This document shows positions 50,816 to 60,844 of a stretch of DNA of 64,000 nucleotides, in pieces. Every line of letters starts with the position of its first letter. Within the stretch, counting starts at the first letter, position 1. A model generated the notes under the pieces. The model searched no databases and was not told where the DNA came from. It saw only the letters and a program-made list of their open reading frames with translations. This stretch comes from Halosimplex amylolyticum (lineage in GTDB: Archaea > Halobacteriota > Halobacteria > Halobacteriales > Haloarculaceae), in contig NZ_JBLKNW010000003.1 in NCBI RefSeq assembly GCF_051414035.1, forward strand, positions 124,001 to 188,000, written 5' to 3'. Both the position numbers and the translations under genes were made by a program.

Positions 50816-52114
50816 GTGAGTACTGATATCCCTGAAAATGCAGGTCGAGCCTTAGATCGGAGACGAACGACCCTCTATCAACGGATCGCAGTTCATGGCT
50901 TTGGAGTTGTCACACTTTTTGCCGTTCTCGATTTTCTCTCTTTGAACACGGCAATCTCGGCCAGCGAAGGATTGATGCCCGTCGTCGCCATCTTTGTGAC
51001 AGCCCACGGTCTGTACCGTATCGCCTACAACAAGCAGGCACAGATCGTCCTGAGAAAGCCGACGGTTCTCATCTTCGGTTTCCTCGCTCTCTTTGGTATC
51101 TATACTTTGGCGCGGACTGACCCCCTATTCAATCGCTACGGATTTCCTATCGCGGTGGCGTATCTGAAGAGTCTCACAATGGCGATATTACTCGTTTTGA
51201 CTGTCAACGATGCTCGAGACCTGAACACAATCGCAGTATACGGTGTCGCTGGTGCAACAGCGGGGTCGCTGATATCTTTCACGAGCCAGCAGACGCGAGC
51301 GACGGTTCCTGGAATTAATCCGAATTTGATGGGGTTCGTCCTCGTACTCGGGATCGTACTGTGCGTTTTCGTATATGTCCACTCAAAGACGGTCATTTCT
51401 CAGCGGCTGTTGAAATTGTTTGGGGCTTCGATGGGGGTCGGCGTTCTGCTGTCAGGGTCGAGAGGCGCGTATCTGGCTCTATTCACATTCGTTTCGATGT
51501 CCGTCGTTTTCTTCTGGCCGCGAATTAGAAGCATCGCGACGGCAAATAGAGGTAAGGTCGCCTACTCCGTGATCATCGCCAGTACTTTTGCTGCAGTGGG
51601 TTCGTATCTGATGGCAGAGCGTATCGCGGTGTACATAATACGGATTCGCCGATTGGTGATTGTCTTTCAGGGAGCTGACGCACTCCAGAAACTTGACTCG
51701 GCATCGTTACTCACGCGGTACGAACTCCATCAAACCGGGTTGCAGATGTTCCTCCGTAGACCGTTGTTCGGGTATGGTTTCGGCGCCTTCCGTTCGTACG
51801 CCGGGTCACACGAACCGTTATTGTCGCCGGTTGGGCCTCACAGTTTCTACCTCTCGACAATCTCCCAATTAGGTCTGATCGGGGCCGCGCTGTTCGCCGT
51901 CCCAGTCGTGTTGATCTTTAAGCTCGCCTTCACACGGTGCCACTACGATACGGTCCCACAGGTGGAGTTACATCGTCTGTTGATTTTACTCGCTGGCTTC
52001 GTTGCACTCCTCGTACAGGGTGTGGCTGTCGACGTGTTCCGGTGGAAGCAATCCTGGATTCTCATCGGTTTCCTGTTGGCACACTACGAGATAGCGACCG
52101 CGAGCACTGAGTAA
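50816..52114 (+). CDS. O-antigen ligase/polymerase (Wzy/WaaL-like) membrane protein
   Basis: 432 residues from GTG 50816 (TTG 50798 is an alternative). About ten hydrophobic helices, e.g. VLIFGFLALFGIYTLA, GFVLVLGIVLCVFVYVH and LLILLAGFVALLVQGVAV. The Wzy_C-type loop VGVLLSGSRGAYLALF and the external stretch RRPLFGYGFGAFRSYAGSHE, then VGPHSFYLSTISQLGLIGA contain the conserved Arg, Gly and His of O-antigen ligases (GxGxG...HNxxL-like). It would polymerise or ligate glycan units outside the cell. Confidence 0.82.
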   Translation: MSTDIPENAGRALDRRRTTLYQRIAVHGFGVVTLFAVLDFLSLNTAISASEGLMPVVAIFVTAHGLYRIAYNKQAQIVLRKPTVLIFGFLALFGIYTLARTDPLFNRYGFPIAVAYLKSLTMAILLVLTVNDARDLNTIAVYGVAGATAGSLISFTSQQTRATVPGINPNLMGFVLVLGIVLCVFVYVHSKTVISQRLLKLFGASMGVGVLLSGSRGAYLALFTFVSMSVVFFWPRIRSIATANRGKVAYSVIIASTFAAVGSYLMAERIAVYIIRIRRLVIVFQGADALQKLDSASLLTRYELHQTGLQMFLRRPLFGYGFGAFRSYAGSHEPLLSPVGPHSFYLSTISQLGLIGAALFAVPVVLIFKLAFTRCHYDTVPQVELHRLLILLAGFVALLVQGVAVDVFRWKQSWILIGFLLAHYEIATASTE

Positions 52115-52146
52115 GGGATCACGGACCTCAATATCGAGACGTGAAG

Positions 52147-53271
52147 TCATGCAGACAGTGCCCGGTCGTATCCCTCGGAGACGCGACTGACCGCCGTGTC
52201 CCAGGTCGGCCCAGTTTCCCCTTCAAGACAGTTCTGCCTTAATTGCCGCGCTAACTTCCGGTCTTCTGCTAAGCGTCTTAGCGCGGCAACAATAGCTTCC
52301 TCCGAGCGTTCAACGACGAGACCGGTCACCCCGTGTGAGACAAGCTTCGATACGTCTCCAGCAGGTGACGCGATCACCGGGGTCCCGATTTCGAGAGCTT
52401 CGCGGACGACCCTCGGCGTCCCTTCGCTCGCCGACGGCAACACAAGAACATCCGCGCTCGTGATCCGTTCCAGTGCCGCACGGTGTTCCAGCTCTCCGGT
52501 CAATGCAACCTGATTCGAGCATCCCCTGACAGAAGTCACGACTGCGTCCTTCGCCGGCCCATCACCAACGATTGTCAACGTCGCGTCGGGATGCTCGGAA
52601 AGCAGTTGTCGAAACGCACGGCAGAGGAGAAGAACGCCTTTCTCTCGTCGAAGTGCCCCGACGTACACCACCGACAAATCGTCGTCCAGAATAGGTTTGG
52701 ACCTGTACTCGGAAACGTACGGTGGATTCGCGACCGGAGTCCTGATGATGGAGTCGGCAAGGATGCCGCTCTGTCGTAATTTGTCGTCTATATTCGACGC
52801 ACAACTGAACCAGATCGGCGTGCTCCCGATTTTCACGAGCGCAGGCGGGAAATCCTCGTCTCGGCAGTCATACACGATTCGCCTCCGGCTAAGTGCGGCA
52901 CTCGCTGCGACGCCGAGCGTCCCCAGTGACGTAGAATGGGTATGAAGGAGATCAATCCGTCCAGTTACGATCAAGAATAGCGAGACAGCGAAGGCAATAG
53001 GTGGCTGGACGAACATGCGCAACGGTCGTGGGATTCCAGACAGTCTAGGCACGACGCGATACACCGTCGCCCCGTTCTGATTCGTGACGAGCGGACGGTC
53101 CGTGTGATACGAAGTGAGAACAGTGAAGTCGTACATTCCGGACAAGGACTCGACCAGATTCGAGTAGTAACTCGCGCTCCCACCCCGATACGGCGGATAG
53201 AGTGGTGTATAGAGAAAGATACGTACCAAGGTATCGGTCTCTGGTTTACGGCCGAGAATAAGCATTTCCAT
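52147..53271 (-). CDS. Glycosyltransferase family 4
   Basis: 374 residues, though the first 17 may be extra, since FLYTPLYPPYRGGSASYYS is the typical GT4 start. The donor domain has VVYVGALRREKGVLLLCRAF, TIVGDGPAKDAV and PSASEGTPRVVREALEIGTP, with the ExxxxxxxE pair. A hydrophobic stretch FAVSLFLIVTGRIDLLHTHS suggests membrane contact. It is convergent with the Wzy-like gene and divergent from the GT2 gene. Sugar unknown. Confidence 0.9.
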   Translation of the reverse strand: MEMLILGRKPETDTLVRIFLYTPLYPPYRGGSASYYSNLVESLSGMYDFTVLTSYHTDRPLVTNQNGATVYRVVPRLSGIPRPLRMFVQPPIAFAVSLFLIVTGRIDLLHTHSTSLGTLGVAASAALSRRRIVYDCRDEDFPPALVKIGSTPIWFSCASNIDDKLRQSGILADSIIRTPVANPPYVSEYRSKPILDDDLSVVYVGALRREKGVLLLCRAFRQLLSEHPDATLTIVGDGPAKDAVVTSVRGCSNQVALTGELEHRAALERITSADVLVLPSASEGTPRVVREALEIGTPVIASPAGDVSKLVSHGVTGLVVERSEEAIVAALRRLAEDRKLARQLRQNCLEGETGPTWDTAVSRVSEGYDRALSA

Positions 53272-53345
53272 CTGAACGACGACTCGTATTGAGTTCTAAG
53301 AGGTTTAATACGCAGGGGACGCTACTTGGAATTGAAGAACTCCGG

Positions 53346-54194
53346 ATGGCCATGACTGAAACACCTTCTGAGTGGAGCGGCCAAGAACCCGTTGTAACTG
53401 TCCTAATGGCAGTGTATAACGGCGAAACGTTCGTCGAAAGCGCTATCGAAAGCGTCCTCGACCAGACGTTCAGCGAGTTCGAGTTTCTGGTCGTCGACGA
53501 TGGGTCGACCGACGACACGCCGGAAATTCTCGACGGGATCGACGACCCCCGACTCCGCGTCGTGAGGCAGGAAAACCAAGGCCAAGCAGCGGCTTTGAAC
53601 CATGGCCTCCGCCAAGCCCGAGGCGAGTATATCGCACGGATCGACGACGATGACATCGCGTACCAGGAACGCCTCGAACGACAAGTAGCGGTGTTAGAGG
53701 GTGACAAGCGGATCGGTGTCGTGGGCTCGTGGCACGAACGAACGAACACCGAAGGGGGTACAGAGGAAACCTGGACGCGGCGCCCCCCCGTCACCGACGA
53801 CGCTATCAGAAGGGAGTTTCCGATCCGGAATCCGATCGCTCATAGCACGGCGACGTTTCAGCGGGATGCAGCGCAAACAGTTGGGGGATACGACGAAACG
53901 ATCGACTCGTGCATCGACTACGATCTGTGGGTCCGAATCGGTGCGGCCGGCTACCGATTCGCGAACGTCGACGAGGTGGTCTGTCGTATTATTCAGCACG
54001 ACGAGAGTTCCTATCGATTCAATGGATGGGACCAAATCAAACACTACCTCCGGTCACTCCGGATCGGCTGGCGAGCGGCACGAACGCTGGGTGTCCCAGT
54101 TCGCTACCATCTCTGGCCCGCGATCATGTTCCTCTGGGCTATCCTCCCGTCACCCATGAAAACGCTCGTCCGGCGAGTGAGACCGACTTGCTAA
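53346..54194 (+). CDS. Glycosyltransferase family 2
   Basis: 282 residues from ATG 53346 (53352 also possible). VVTVLMAVYNGETFVESAIE, then SVLDQTFSEFEFLVVDDGST is the nucleotide-binding half, with ENQGQAAALNHGL and ARIDDDDIAYQERLERQ carrying the metal-binding DDD. A membrane-associated C-terminus (LWPAIMFLWAILPSPMKTLV) ends the protein. It is inverting and cytoplasmic. Next gene on the strand is AglB-like after 111 bases. Sugar specificity cannot be told. Confidence 0.92.
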   Translation: MAMTETPSEWSGQEPVVTVLMAVYNGETFVESAIESVLDQTFSEFEFLVVDDGSTDDTPEILDGIDDPRLRVVRQENQGQAAALNHGLRQARGEYIARIDDDDIAYQERLERQVAVLEGDKRIGVVGSWHERTNTEGGTEETWTRRPPVTDDAIRREFPIRNPIAHSTATFQRDAAQTVGGYDETIDSCIDYDLWVRIGAAGYRFANVDEVVCRIIQHDESSYRFNGWDQIKHYLRSLRIGWRAARTLGVPVRYHLWPAIMFLWAILPSPMKTLVRRVRPTC

Positions 54195-54305
54195 CGAGAT
54201 ACGATAAACAGAGTGCAACATGGATCGTGTGGAACATTATTCGATCGGGTGTCGTCTCCATCCCGTGCCGATGAATTTATTCACACTTCACCTTTTGGTT
54301 CGGAC

Positions 54306-57266
54306 ATGACAGACGAGTCCGCAGTCGCCCAGTTCCTCGACGAACGGCCGGAGCTGGCGTCGGCGATGCAAACGGTCCTCGCAGTAGACGAGGAAGCCGA
54401 CAGATGGTCCTTCGACGAGGTAAACGTCGGGTCCGGCCCGTTCGGAGAACTCGTCGACCGTGGCATCGTCGAACGTGTCGACGGCGGATACACAGTCGCA
54501 AACCCTGCCGCAGTCCGTGAGGTACTCGACGAGCCTTCAGAAACGCACTCGTCAGGGGAAGACAAGTCAGACGAGAGTTTAGTCTCTACATCGCTCCCAG
54601 AGGTGGATCGAAATAGACTCCTCGGCATCGGAGGAACTCTCTTGTTTGTGGTCTTATTGCGGACTCTGTTCTCGCTGACTGCAGTATTCCGTAACGGATC
54701 GATCGTACTCTCTGGGAACGACCCGTACTACTACCGATATGTTATCGAGTCGCTTGTGACCGATGGGGGTGAGGAGATGCTGTCGCTGTCGACTGGCGTG
54801 GCAAATGGCGAACCCCTATTCGTGATTTCGCTAGCGGCCGCCAGCACACTCCTAGGCGGTTCAGAGACAGCAGCCGGACTCGTGCTCGCGTGGTATCCAG
54901 TCGTGTCAGCGGTGCTGACAGCGGCCGCGATCTATGTCTTAGCTAAGCGTCTGACTGCGGACCGCCGCTCCGGACTCGCATCGGTCGTGATGCTCGCAGT
55001 TCTCCCTGCTCACGCCTTCCGGACGAGTCTAGGATACGCAGATCATCACGCCTTCGACTACCTGCTGCTCGGATTCGTCGTCTTGACTCTTACAGAGTTG
55101 GTTTCCTCCACTCGCTCGGACAACAGACAACGGCGATGGGCGCTCGCGGTGATATTCGGGATGGTTTTTGGTAGTCAAATACTCGCTTGGGAAGCCGGCC
55201 CGTTGCTTGCGATACCGGTTGGTGCCGCGGTAGTATTTCTCACTCTTCTCGATGTACGGGCTAACCGATCTACTCTTCCGTGGAGTGGTTCGCTGCTTGC
55301 CGGAATCGCCCTGGGAACCCTGCTCGTCACGATGGCCCACTTCCTGTTGGGATGGCATACCCCAAATACCGTCCTTGCACCGATACTATTACTCTGTCAA
55401 GTCACTGCTGTCATCGTAATCGGCGAAGTCACGGTCCGCGTCGATGGGTCTTGGCAGGCGGGAGCGTCAACGATCGTAGGTAGCGCCCTTACAATTGCCG
55501 TGGCAGTTTGGATAGCACTCCCGACGTTCTGGACGCGAGCGATGCAGCAACTCGGACGATTGGGGGCCCAGCGAGACATCGTCGAGACGAAATCACTGCT
55601 GAACGCCGATACTGGAGCGTGGTTGCTAGTATTCGGCTTTCTTCTATTTCTAGCTGTACCAGTACTTGCGATCACGACAGCCGCTATTCGCGATGGCGTA
55701 CGTCGCTGGGTCGTCCCCACGACGTACGGCTGGTGGTTGGTCGGACTCACGCTCTTCCAGATCCGGTTTGCTGGTGAAGCGTCCATCCTTGTCGCGCTGT
55801 TCGCCGGCATCGGGTTCCTGAAACTGGCGGCCTGGGTGGACCTTGTAGAGGATCTACCGTTGGGCGGCGGTGCCGAAACTATGTCCCGAGCCCATCTCAC
55901 GGGAGAACCACGGTCTGGCACGTCACGCGGATCCCTCGGAGTGGCGAACAGGCGGACCGTGATTTCACTCGTCATGCTCTTTGTACTTGTAGGGGGACTG
56001 AGCTTCCTCCAGGTCCCAATCAAGACTAGTCAGGTAACAATCGACGACCAGACGTACGATACCGCGAATTGGATATCCGACCACGCCGCGGCGCAGAACC
56101 TGACCTATCCCGAAAACTACGTACTGAGCCAGTGGGGTCGCAACCGTGTCTATAATTACTTTGTAAACGGCGAATCGATGTCCTACTCATTCGCCCAATC
56201 CACGTACGCCGATTTCATTTCCTCGACACGGCCAGACTACTGGTATCACCGTCTTGATGACCGAGTCAGATTCGTCGTTACATCCAGCGTAGCAGTCAGC
56301 GAAGAGAGCCTCCAACAGTACTTGCACGAGCAGTACGGCGTTGGCGCAACGCCGGGGCTCTCACACTACCGCGCTATCTACGTGACTGAAGATGGTTCGC
56401 AGAAGGTATTCGAACTAGTTCCCGGTGCGGTCGTCACCGGCCCTGGGAAACCGAACAGCACTGCAGTTCTAACCAGAAAGGTCGATCTTGGCCAACAAAC
56501 GATCAAGTACACCAGAAAGGTGAGCGTGAACGAGCACGGCGTTTATCAGATTCGTGTTCCGTACGACGGAACGTACGAACTCGGTGAGAAGTCTGTGACT
56601 ATCCCCCAGCGAGTAGTCGAACAGGGATCGGTCGCTTCGCAATTTTCGAACGAGGGGTTCGCTTCGTGGTCGTTCGACGAAGGCGACGGGTCGACAGCCT
56701 ACGATAGGAGTGGCGGGCATCACCTAACGCTCAACGGAACCACTTGGACTGACACGGCTGTCAACGGTTCAGCGCTGGCGTTCAGTGACGGAGCGACAGC
56801 GACGATGAAGACTCACAACAGCACATTCGATGAGTTTACCATCAGTTTTTGGGTGCGTCCGACATCACTGAACGTCAACCAGAATAACAATTTCCAGGTG
56901 CTACTGACGACTAACACAGGGACACCGCTCGTGCTCGAGCAAGATGGTGACATCTCCTTCCGACTCCCGAACACCGATACGTCCCGTCTCACCGGTGGAA
57001 ACGTATCAGTTGGCGATTGGAGCCACGTCGCAGTCACGTACGACGGTAGAAGTCGTGAAATCTATAAAAATGGAACACTCGTTGCAGCGGACACTGTCAA
57101 CCTGTCGATGGTGACGGTAGGACGTAAACTAACGTTCGGGGCGAATTCTCGCGGCAGCAACTCGCACACACTCACCGGACAGTTAGACGAGGTAACGGTC
57201 TACGAGCGGAGCCTCTCACCAGAGGAGGTCAACGTAACGTACACCTCCGGCTCGGCCGGCGAATAG
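54306..57266 (+). CDS. AglB/STT3-like oligosaccharyltransferase with N-terminal helical domain and C-terminal LamG domain
   Basis: 986 residues. Residues 1-75 are a soluble domain (VAQFLDERPELASAMQTVLA, DRWSFDEV). Then about 12 helices with GNDPYYYRYV (first catalytic Asp region) and LGYADHHAFDYLLLGF (the DxHH-type site). Residues about 600-640 read YVLSQWGRNRVYNYFVNGES; here SQWGRN replaces the usual WWDYG acceptor motif. Residues about 785-982 are a LamG/concanavalin-like sandwich (FASWSFDEGDGSTAYDRSGG, TISFWVRPTS, GQLDEVTVYERSLSPEEV). Canonical AglB moves a lipid-linked glycan to Asn; the altered motif suggests another acceptor. Promoter ATTTATTC lies 31 bases before ATG 54306. Confidence 0.85.
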   Translation: MTDESAVAQFLDERPELASAMQTVLAVDEEADRWSFDEVNVGSGPFGELVDRGIVERVDGGYTVANPAAVREVLDEPSETHSSGEDKSDESLVSTSLPEVDRNRLLGIGGTLLFVVLLRTLFSLTAVFRNGSIVLSGNDPYYYRYVIESLVTDGGEEMLSLSTGVANGEPLFVISLAAASTLLGGSETAAGLVLAWYPVVSAVLTAAAIYVLAKRLTADRRSGLASVVMLAVLPAHAFRTSLGYADHHAFDYLLLGFVVLTLTELVSSTRSDNRQRRWALAVIFGMVFGSQILAWEAGPLLAIPVGAAVVFLTLLDVRANRSTLPWSGSLLAGIALGTLLVTMAHFLLGWHTPNTVLAPILLLCQVTAVIVIGEVTVRVDGSWQAGASTIVGSALTIAVAVWIALPTFWTRAMQQLGRLGAQRDIVETKSLLNADTGAWLLVFGFLLFLAVPVLAITTAAIRDGVRRWVVPTTYGWWLVGLTLFQIRFAGEASILVALFAGIGFLKLAAWVDLVEDLPLGGGAETMSRAHLTGEPRSGTSRGSLGVANRRTVISLVMLFVLVGGLSFLQVPIKTSQVTIDDQTYDTANWISDHAAAQNLTYPENYVLSQWGRNRVYNYFVNGESMSYSFAQSTYADFISSTRPDYWYHRLDDRVRFVVTSSVAVSEESLQQYLHEQYGVGATPGLSHYRAIYVTEDGSQKVFELVPGAVVTGPGKPNSTAVLTRKVDLGQQTIKYTRKVSVNEHGVYQIRVPYDGTYELGEKSVTIPQRVVEQGSVASQFSNEGFASWSFDEGDGSTAYDRSGGHHLTLNGTTWTDTAVNGSALAFSDGATATMKTHNSTFDEFTISFWVRPTSLNVNQNNNFQVLLTTNTGTPLVLEQDGDISFRLPNTDTSRLTGGNVSVGDWSHVAVTYDGRSREIYKNGTLVAADTVNLSMVTVGRKLTFGANSRGSNSHTLTGQLDEVTVYERSLSPEEVNVTYTSGSAGE

Positions 57267-57379
57267 CGGTGCATAGGATCTCAAAATTCTCACGAATGGG
57301 TCGAAGACGGACCGATTCGTATGCATTATGAACGTGGGCCTATTAGTCCCAATATCTTCTTCACACAGCTTCGATCCAC

Positions 57380-58558
57380 ATGACAAAGATCACTGCCCTC
57401 GTCATGATGAACATATACTCGAATCGTCCTATCGGAAATCAGGCGAGAATGAACGATATCCTGGCATATTCGTCCTACGAAGGACGAGACGATATCGAGT
57501 TCCGAGTTGTCCCACTTATTCTCGACGAGGGCCACGACTCCCCGGATGAAGATCATATCGTCTTGCACGAGCCAAGCTCACGGATCGACCTGCTCCGGAA
57601 TACATTCCAAGCGATCCGTAACCATCGCGCCGACGTCGACATCGTCCACTTCACATCGCTGCAGTGGTATCTACTGTGTCACTTTCTATTCGGGTCTCGT
57701 GGCAACACCGTCGTTGGTCCCAATATCGGCCCACCGATACCAACGTCGTTGCGTGATACCGAAACGATTCGGTTCTTTCAGGAGCATTATCCAACCCAAC
57801 ACTTGAAAGATACGCACATCCGCGACAGGATGACACGGTGGAAGCTCAAGACAATCGATCGTGTCCTCAACGGTTCAGTGCGATTCATCCAGTGTGGTCA
57901 ATGGCCTGCGGAGGCGACACTGATAGAGCGCGGGATCCCTGAAGACCGGGTTTCTGTGTTCCCTCCGAGTGTGCGCACGGATATTTTTTATCCGCGTTCA
58001 TCACCACGCAACCAGGCACGCAGAGAGTTACTGGTGGTCACCTCGGCGTCGAAGCCGTTGCTGAAAGGATTCCAGATCCTCGTGGATGCAGTCAAGCAGT
58101 TCGAACCGTCGCTCTCCGATGTCACGATACACGTCCTAGGACTAGGGGGCTGGCCCGACGAGAAGATAACGGGCTACGAGAGCGTTCGCGAGACGTTCGA
58201 GTTCCATGGCCGGATTCCACGAGAAGATCTGCGCAAGCAGTACTGCTCGGCAGATGCCTTAATCAACCCGTCGTACACCGAAGCAGACGGTGGGACAGTG
58301 ATGTCAGAGGCGCTTGCGTGCGGAACGCCCGTAATCGCGACACGAGGGGACGCGTTCGAGACTGCGGCCCTCGGCAACAATACACTGTTTTTCGAACGTG
58401 GAAATCCTGATGCTCTCGCTAAGGCCGTCAACCGGTTCTATCGGACCCCAAATCGGTACTGGACGGCGGCACGTGAGCAGGTCGATGCGTACGATATCGA
58501 ATCAGCTTACGACGTTTTAGTGGACACGTATGAGCGAGTGCTTGGCCGCGACAAGTAA
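57380..58558 (+). CDS. Glycosyltransferase family 4
   Basis: 392 residues. Donor-domain landmarks: ELLVVTSASKPLLKGFQILV, TIHVLGLGGWPDEKIT, and NPSYTEADGGTVMSEALACG with the ExxxxxxxE pair, followed by TPVIATRGDAF. The N-terminal half (TALVMMNIYSNRPIGNQARM) lacks the common glycine loop, so acceptor binding differs from the two other GT4 proteins. It is on the plus strand after AglB-LamG, spacing 113 bases, and convergent with the GT11 gene. Confidence 0.88.
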   Translation: MTKITALVMMNIYSNRPIGNQARMNDILAYSSYEGRDDIEFRVVPLILDEGHDSPDEDHIVLHEPSSRIDLLRNTFQAIRNHRADVDIVHFTSLQWYLLCHFLFGSRGNTVVGPNIGPPIPTSLRDTETIRFFQEHYPTQHLKDTHIRDRMTRWKLKTIDRVLNGSVRFIQCGQWPAEATLIERGIPEDRVSVFPPSVRTDIFYPRSSPRNQARRELLVVTSASKPLLKGFQILVDAVKQFEPSLSDVTIHVLGLGGWPDEKITGYESVRETFEFHGRIPREDLRKQYCSADALINPSYTEADGGTVMSEALACGTPVIATRGDAFETAALGNNTLFFERGNPDALAKAVNRFYRTPNRYWTAAREQVDAYDIESAYDVLVDTYERVLGRDK

Positions 58559-58576
58559 GCGGGTCTCGTATCTGAG

Positions 58577-59476
58577 TCACCAGCGGAGGATAGTCCAGCG
58601 GGCTGGCACGACGTCTAGTTCGGATGCGTCTACTTCGAATCCCGGCCATTTCGGCGGTGCCAGGACTGTCTTGTTCTCGTTCTCGTTCAACCAAGCACCC
58701 CACCAGCTGAACGTGCTGTTCGCGATAACGTTGTGATCACACTGACGCATGAGTCTAAGGTCCTCGTACGCTGTCGACCCATCGTTTGTGTCGACGAAAT
58801 GCGTATTCACGTCGAGGTGGTCTGACTCGAGCGAGTCGTGACCAGAATTCTTCACCCATTCGATGTCGTCGGAGAAGACAAAAACATCAATTTCGGAATG
58901 GCTTTGGGCGAATCGATCGAGCGCCATCGAATAGTAGTCGGTCGGGAGCGTCCAATCGAACGATTCGTAATCACCACGTCGGAAGTGGACACTGACCGAG
59001 TTAGAGTTCTCAATCAGCCGGCCCCACCGTTCGTTTCCCCCCGCCTGTTCGTGAGTTACGGAGAGTTCTGTCCGGATCAGGTCATCGAATTCCTGAAAAT
59101 ACCGTTCAGTCTGCCAGTACCCGATGAGAGATACGTCACCGGGTAGTTCAAGCACCCGCGGGTCGAATCGAAGGGGCTCGGTCTCCGAATAGGTCCCCAG
59201 GAAGAGGACTGTCGCACTCGGGGCCCACTCGCTCCCGATAGTGGCAATTTTTTCGTGCACTCCGTCGAAGACGCCGCGGGAATCGTCGCTGAAAACCTCG
59301 GCGGCGATATCGAAATGTGAGAGTTGAAAGTTTCTGTTCGTCTGCCTCGAACGGTCTGCCCTGTAGTGTGTGATGTCAAGAACGAGTTCTGACCCCGTTC
59401 TGTTCGCGATGGCTCTTCCAGTTGCGTACTGAAAGAGTTGATTTCCGAGCCCACCTTTCAGCCTAAGGACGACCAT
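58577..59476 (-). CDS. GT11 alpha-1,2-fucosyltransferase
   Basis: 299 residues. VVLRLKGGLGNQLFQYATGR is the family opening, SVHFRRGDYES carries the HxRRGDY donor-binding motif, DVFVFSDDIEWVKN and MRQCDHNVIANSTFSWWGAW are the remaining GT11 blocks. It transfers fucose from GDP-L-fucose to a galactose-type residue by an alpha-1,2 linkage. The GMD/GFS-like operon at 41.3-43.3 kb would supply the donor. Intact and soluble. Convergent with the GT4 gene at 57380. Confidence 0.92.
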   Translation of the reverse strand: MVVLRLKGGLGNQLFQYATGRAIANRTGSELVLDITHYRADRSRQTNRNFQLSHFDIAAEVFSDDSRGVFDGVHEKIATIGSEWAPSATVLFLGTYSETEPLRFDPRVLELPGDVSLIGYWQTERYFQEFDDLIRTELSVTHEQAGGNERWGRLIENSNSVSVHFRRGDYESFDWTLPTDYYSMALDRFAQSHSEIDVFVFSDDIEWVKNSGHDSLESDHLDVNTHFVDTNDGSTAYEDLRLMRQCDHNVIANSTFSWWGAWLNENENKTVLAPPKWPGFEVDASELDVVPARWTILRW

Positions 59477-59618
59477 TAACGTGATTCGATTATGCAGTTA
59501 CCACCATGTATGTTCCTGATTATGGCACGGTCGTAACAACAACTCGACACCTTAGCAAGCCCACCGAAGGCATCAATACTGAACAACCGACTCGGATACA
59601 GCTCGAACAAAAATGTTA

Positions 59619-60344
59619 TCACTCTGAGACCGATTGATTTCGACTCCAATTTTGCCAGATCAGATCGTGTCTCAGGGTCTGAGTGTGTGTCTCAGCCAGT
59701 TTTGAGGTTATCTCATCGTATTCCGGCTTGAATTCGGTCGTGTCCCAGTGATAGTGAAACTGCACGGGGATGTCTTGTATACGCTCGATATACCCCGTAT
59801 CGATCAATCGGTTGAGAATTGCATATTCTTCACCCTCTACGTTCATTTTCATGATTCTGATCTTGTCTACATCGATCTCATCGATTACTTCACAGACATC
59901 CCTTACTTTTAATTCCGTGTCGTTGTCCCCAGAATGGGACGATGAGGAAGCGCCATCGATATTGAACGTTTTGATGCGATTCGAGTCAGAGAGACCGTAC
60001 TGATGCACCTTCACAGTATTGGTATCCGAAAACTTTTGGGAGATTGTCTCGGTAAACTCGGGAACTGGCTCGAATATGTGGACTCGTTCTGGTGAGTGAC
60101 GCCGGAGCAGCCGTTCGGTGTAATTTCCCTGATACCCTCCGATATCGAACACAATATCGTCGTTGCCTACGTCAAAGTCAAAGAGTACATCGTCGTCAAA
60201 GCAAAGCGTCTGTCGTCGTTTCTTTGACCACAGTGCTCGGATATAAATTGTATAGAGTCGCTCGGTAGCCTTCGAAATAGCAGATACGATCCCTTCTCTC
60301 CGATATTTATCGACGAACCGTCGCAACAGCGAGTCGAGTGACAC
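59619..60344 (-). CDS. FkbM family methyltransferase
   Basis: 241 residues. IVFDIGGYQGNYTERLLRRH is the SAM-binding loop, VHIFEPVPEFTETISQKFSD follows, and KIRIMKMNVEGEEYAILNRL is the KxDxEGxE-like core. The family methylates hydroxyls of sugars or other small groups, so this is likely a glycan O-methyltransferase. The first 30 residues (LLRRFVDKYRREGIVSAISK) form an amphipathic helix. Lower GC than neighbours, suggesting separate acquisition. Confidence 0.88.
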   Translation of the reverse strand: MSLDSLLRRFVDKYRREGIVSAISKATERLYTIYIRALWSKKRRQTLCFDDDVLFDFDVGNDDIVFDIGGYQGNYTERLLRRHSPERVHIFEPVPEFTETISQKFSDTNTVKVHQYGLSDSNRIKTFNIDGASSSSHSGDNDTELKVRDVCEVIDEIDVDKIRIMKMNVEGEEYAILNRLIDTGYIERIQDIPVQFHYHWDTTEFKPEYDEITSKLAETHTQTLRHDLIWQNWSRNQSVSE

Positions 60345-60844
60345 AGATTCGATTCGATGCCGATTTATAAGTAATTTTGGTCGTCCTCCGTCAAATTATC
60401 AAATTAATGATTGTAAAGCGATGATCGATAGTCGCGACGCCAAGTGATTCGGCGTGCACTGCGGAGCCTTTCCCCCATGATTCGGTCAGGCACAGAAGTC
60501 CCCGATGAGGTGTCAAACGATCCATGCGTTCTCGGTCTGAAAAATTGCTAAACGAACGACGTTAGAGGCTTTCGTCCATATCGACGGACATCCAGATGTG
60601 CGGAATTTCGGCCAATCATTCGAGACCGACACGAGAGTCGAACGCAGCGAATTCGATTGCCTAGTCGTCCAGGGATAGATGCTATGACAGGACTCTGGAA
60701 TCGATGGCGTGGTGCAGAGAACTATCGACGGACGGAAGTCGGATCACCACCCGCTGATACCGGTTACACGAACCGAAATGGTTTAGATTGCTATCGAAAT
60801 AATCTTTAGACTCTATATGCTCTCACAAAACAGAAATCAACGTA
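60345..60844. other. Gap of 500 bases
   Basis: No gene is supported. An ATG at 60684 begins a 40-codon frame (MTGLWNRWRGAENYRRTEVG) ending near 60808, which may be residue of something lost. TATA-like sequence (AAATAATCTTTAGAC, about 60797) lies 48 bases before the ABC transporter start. Confidence 0.35.
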
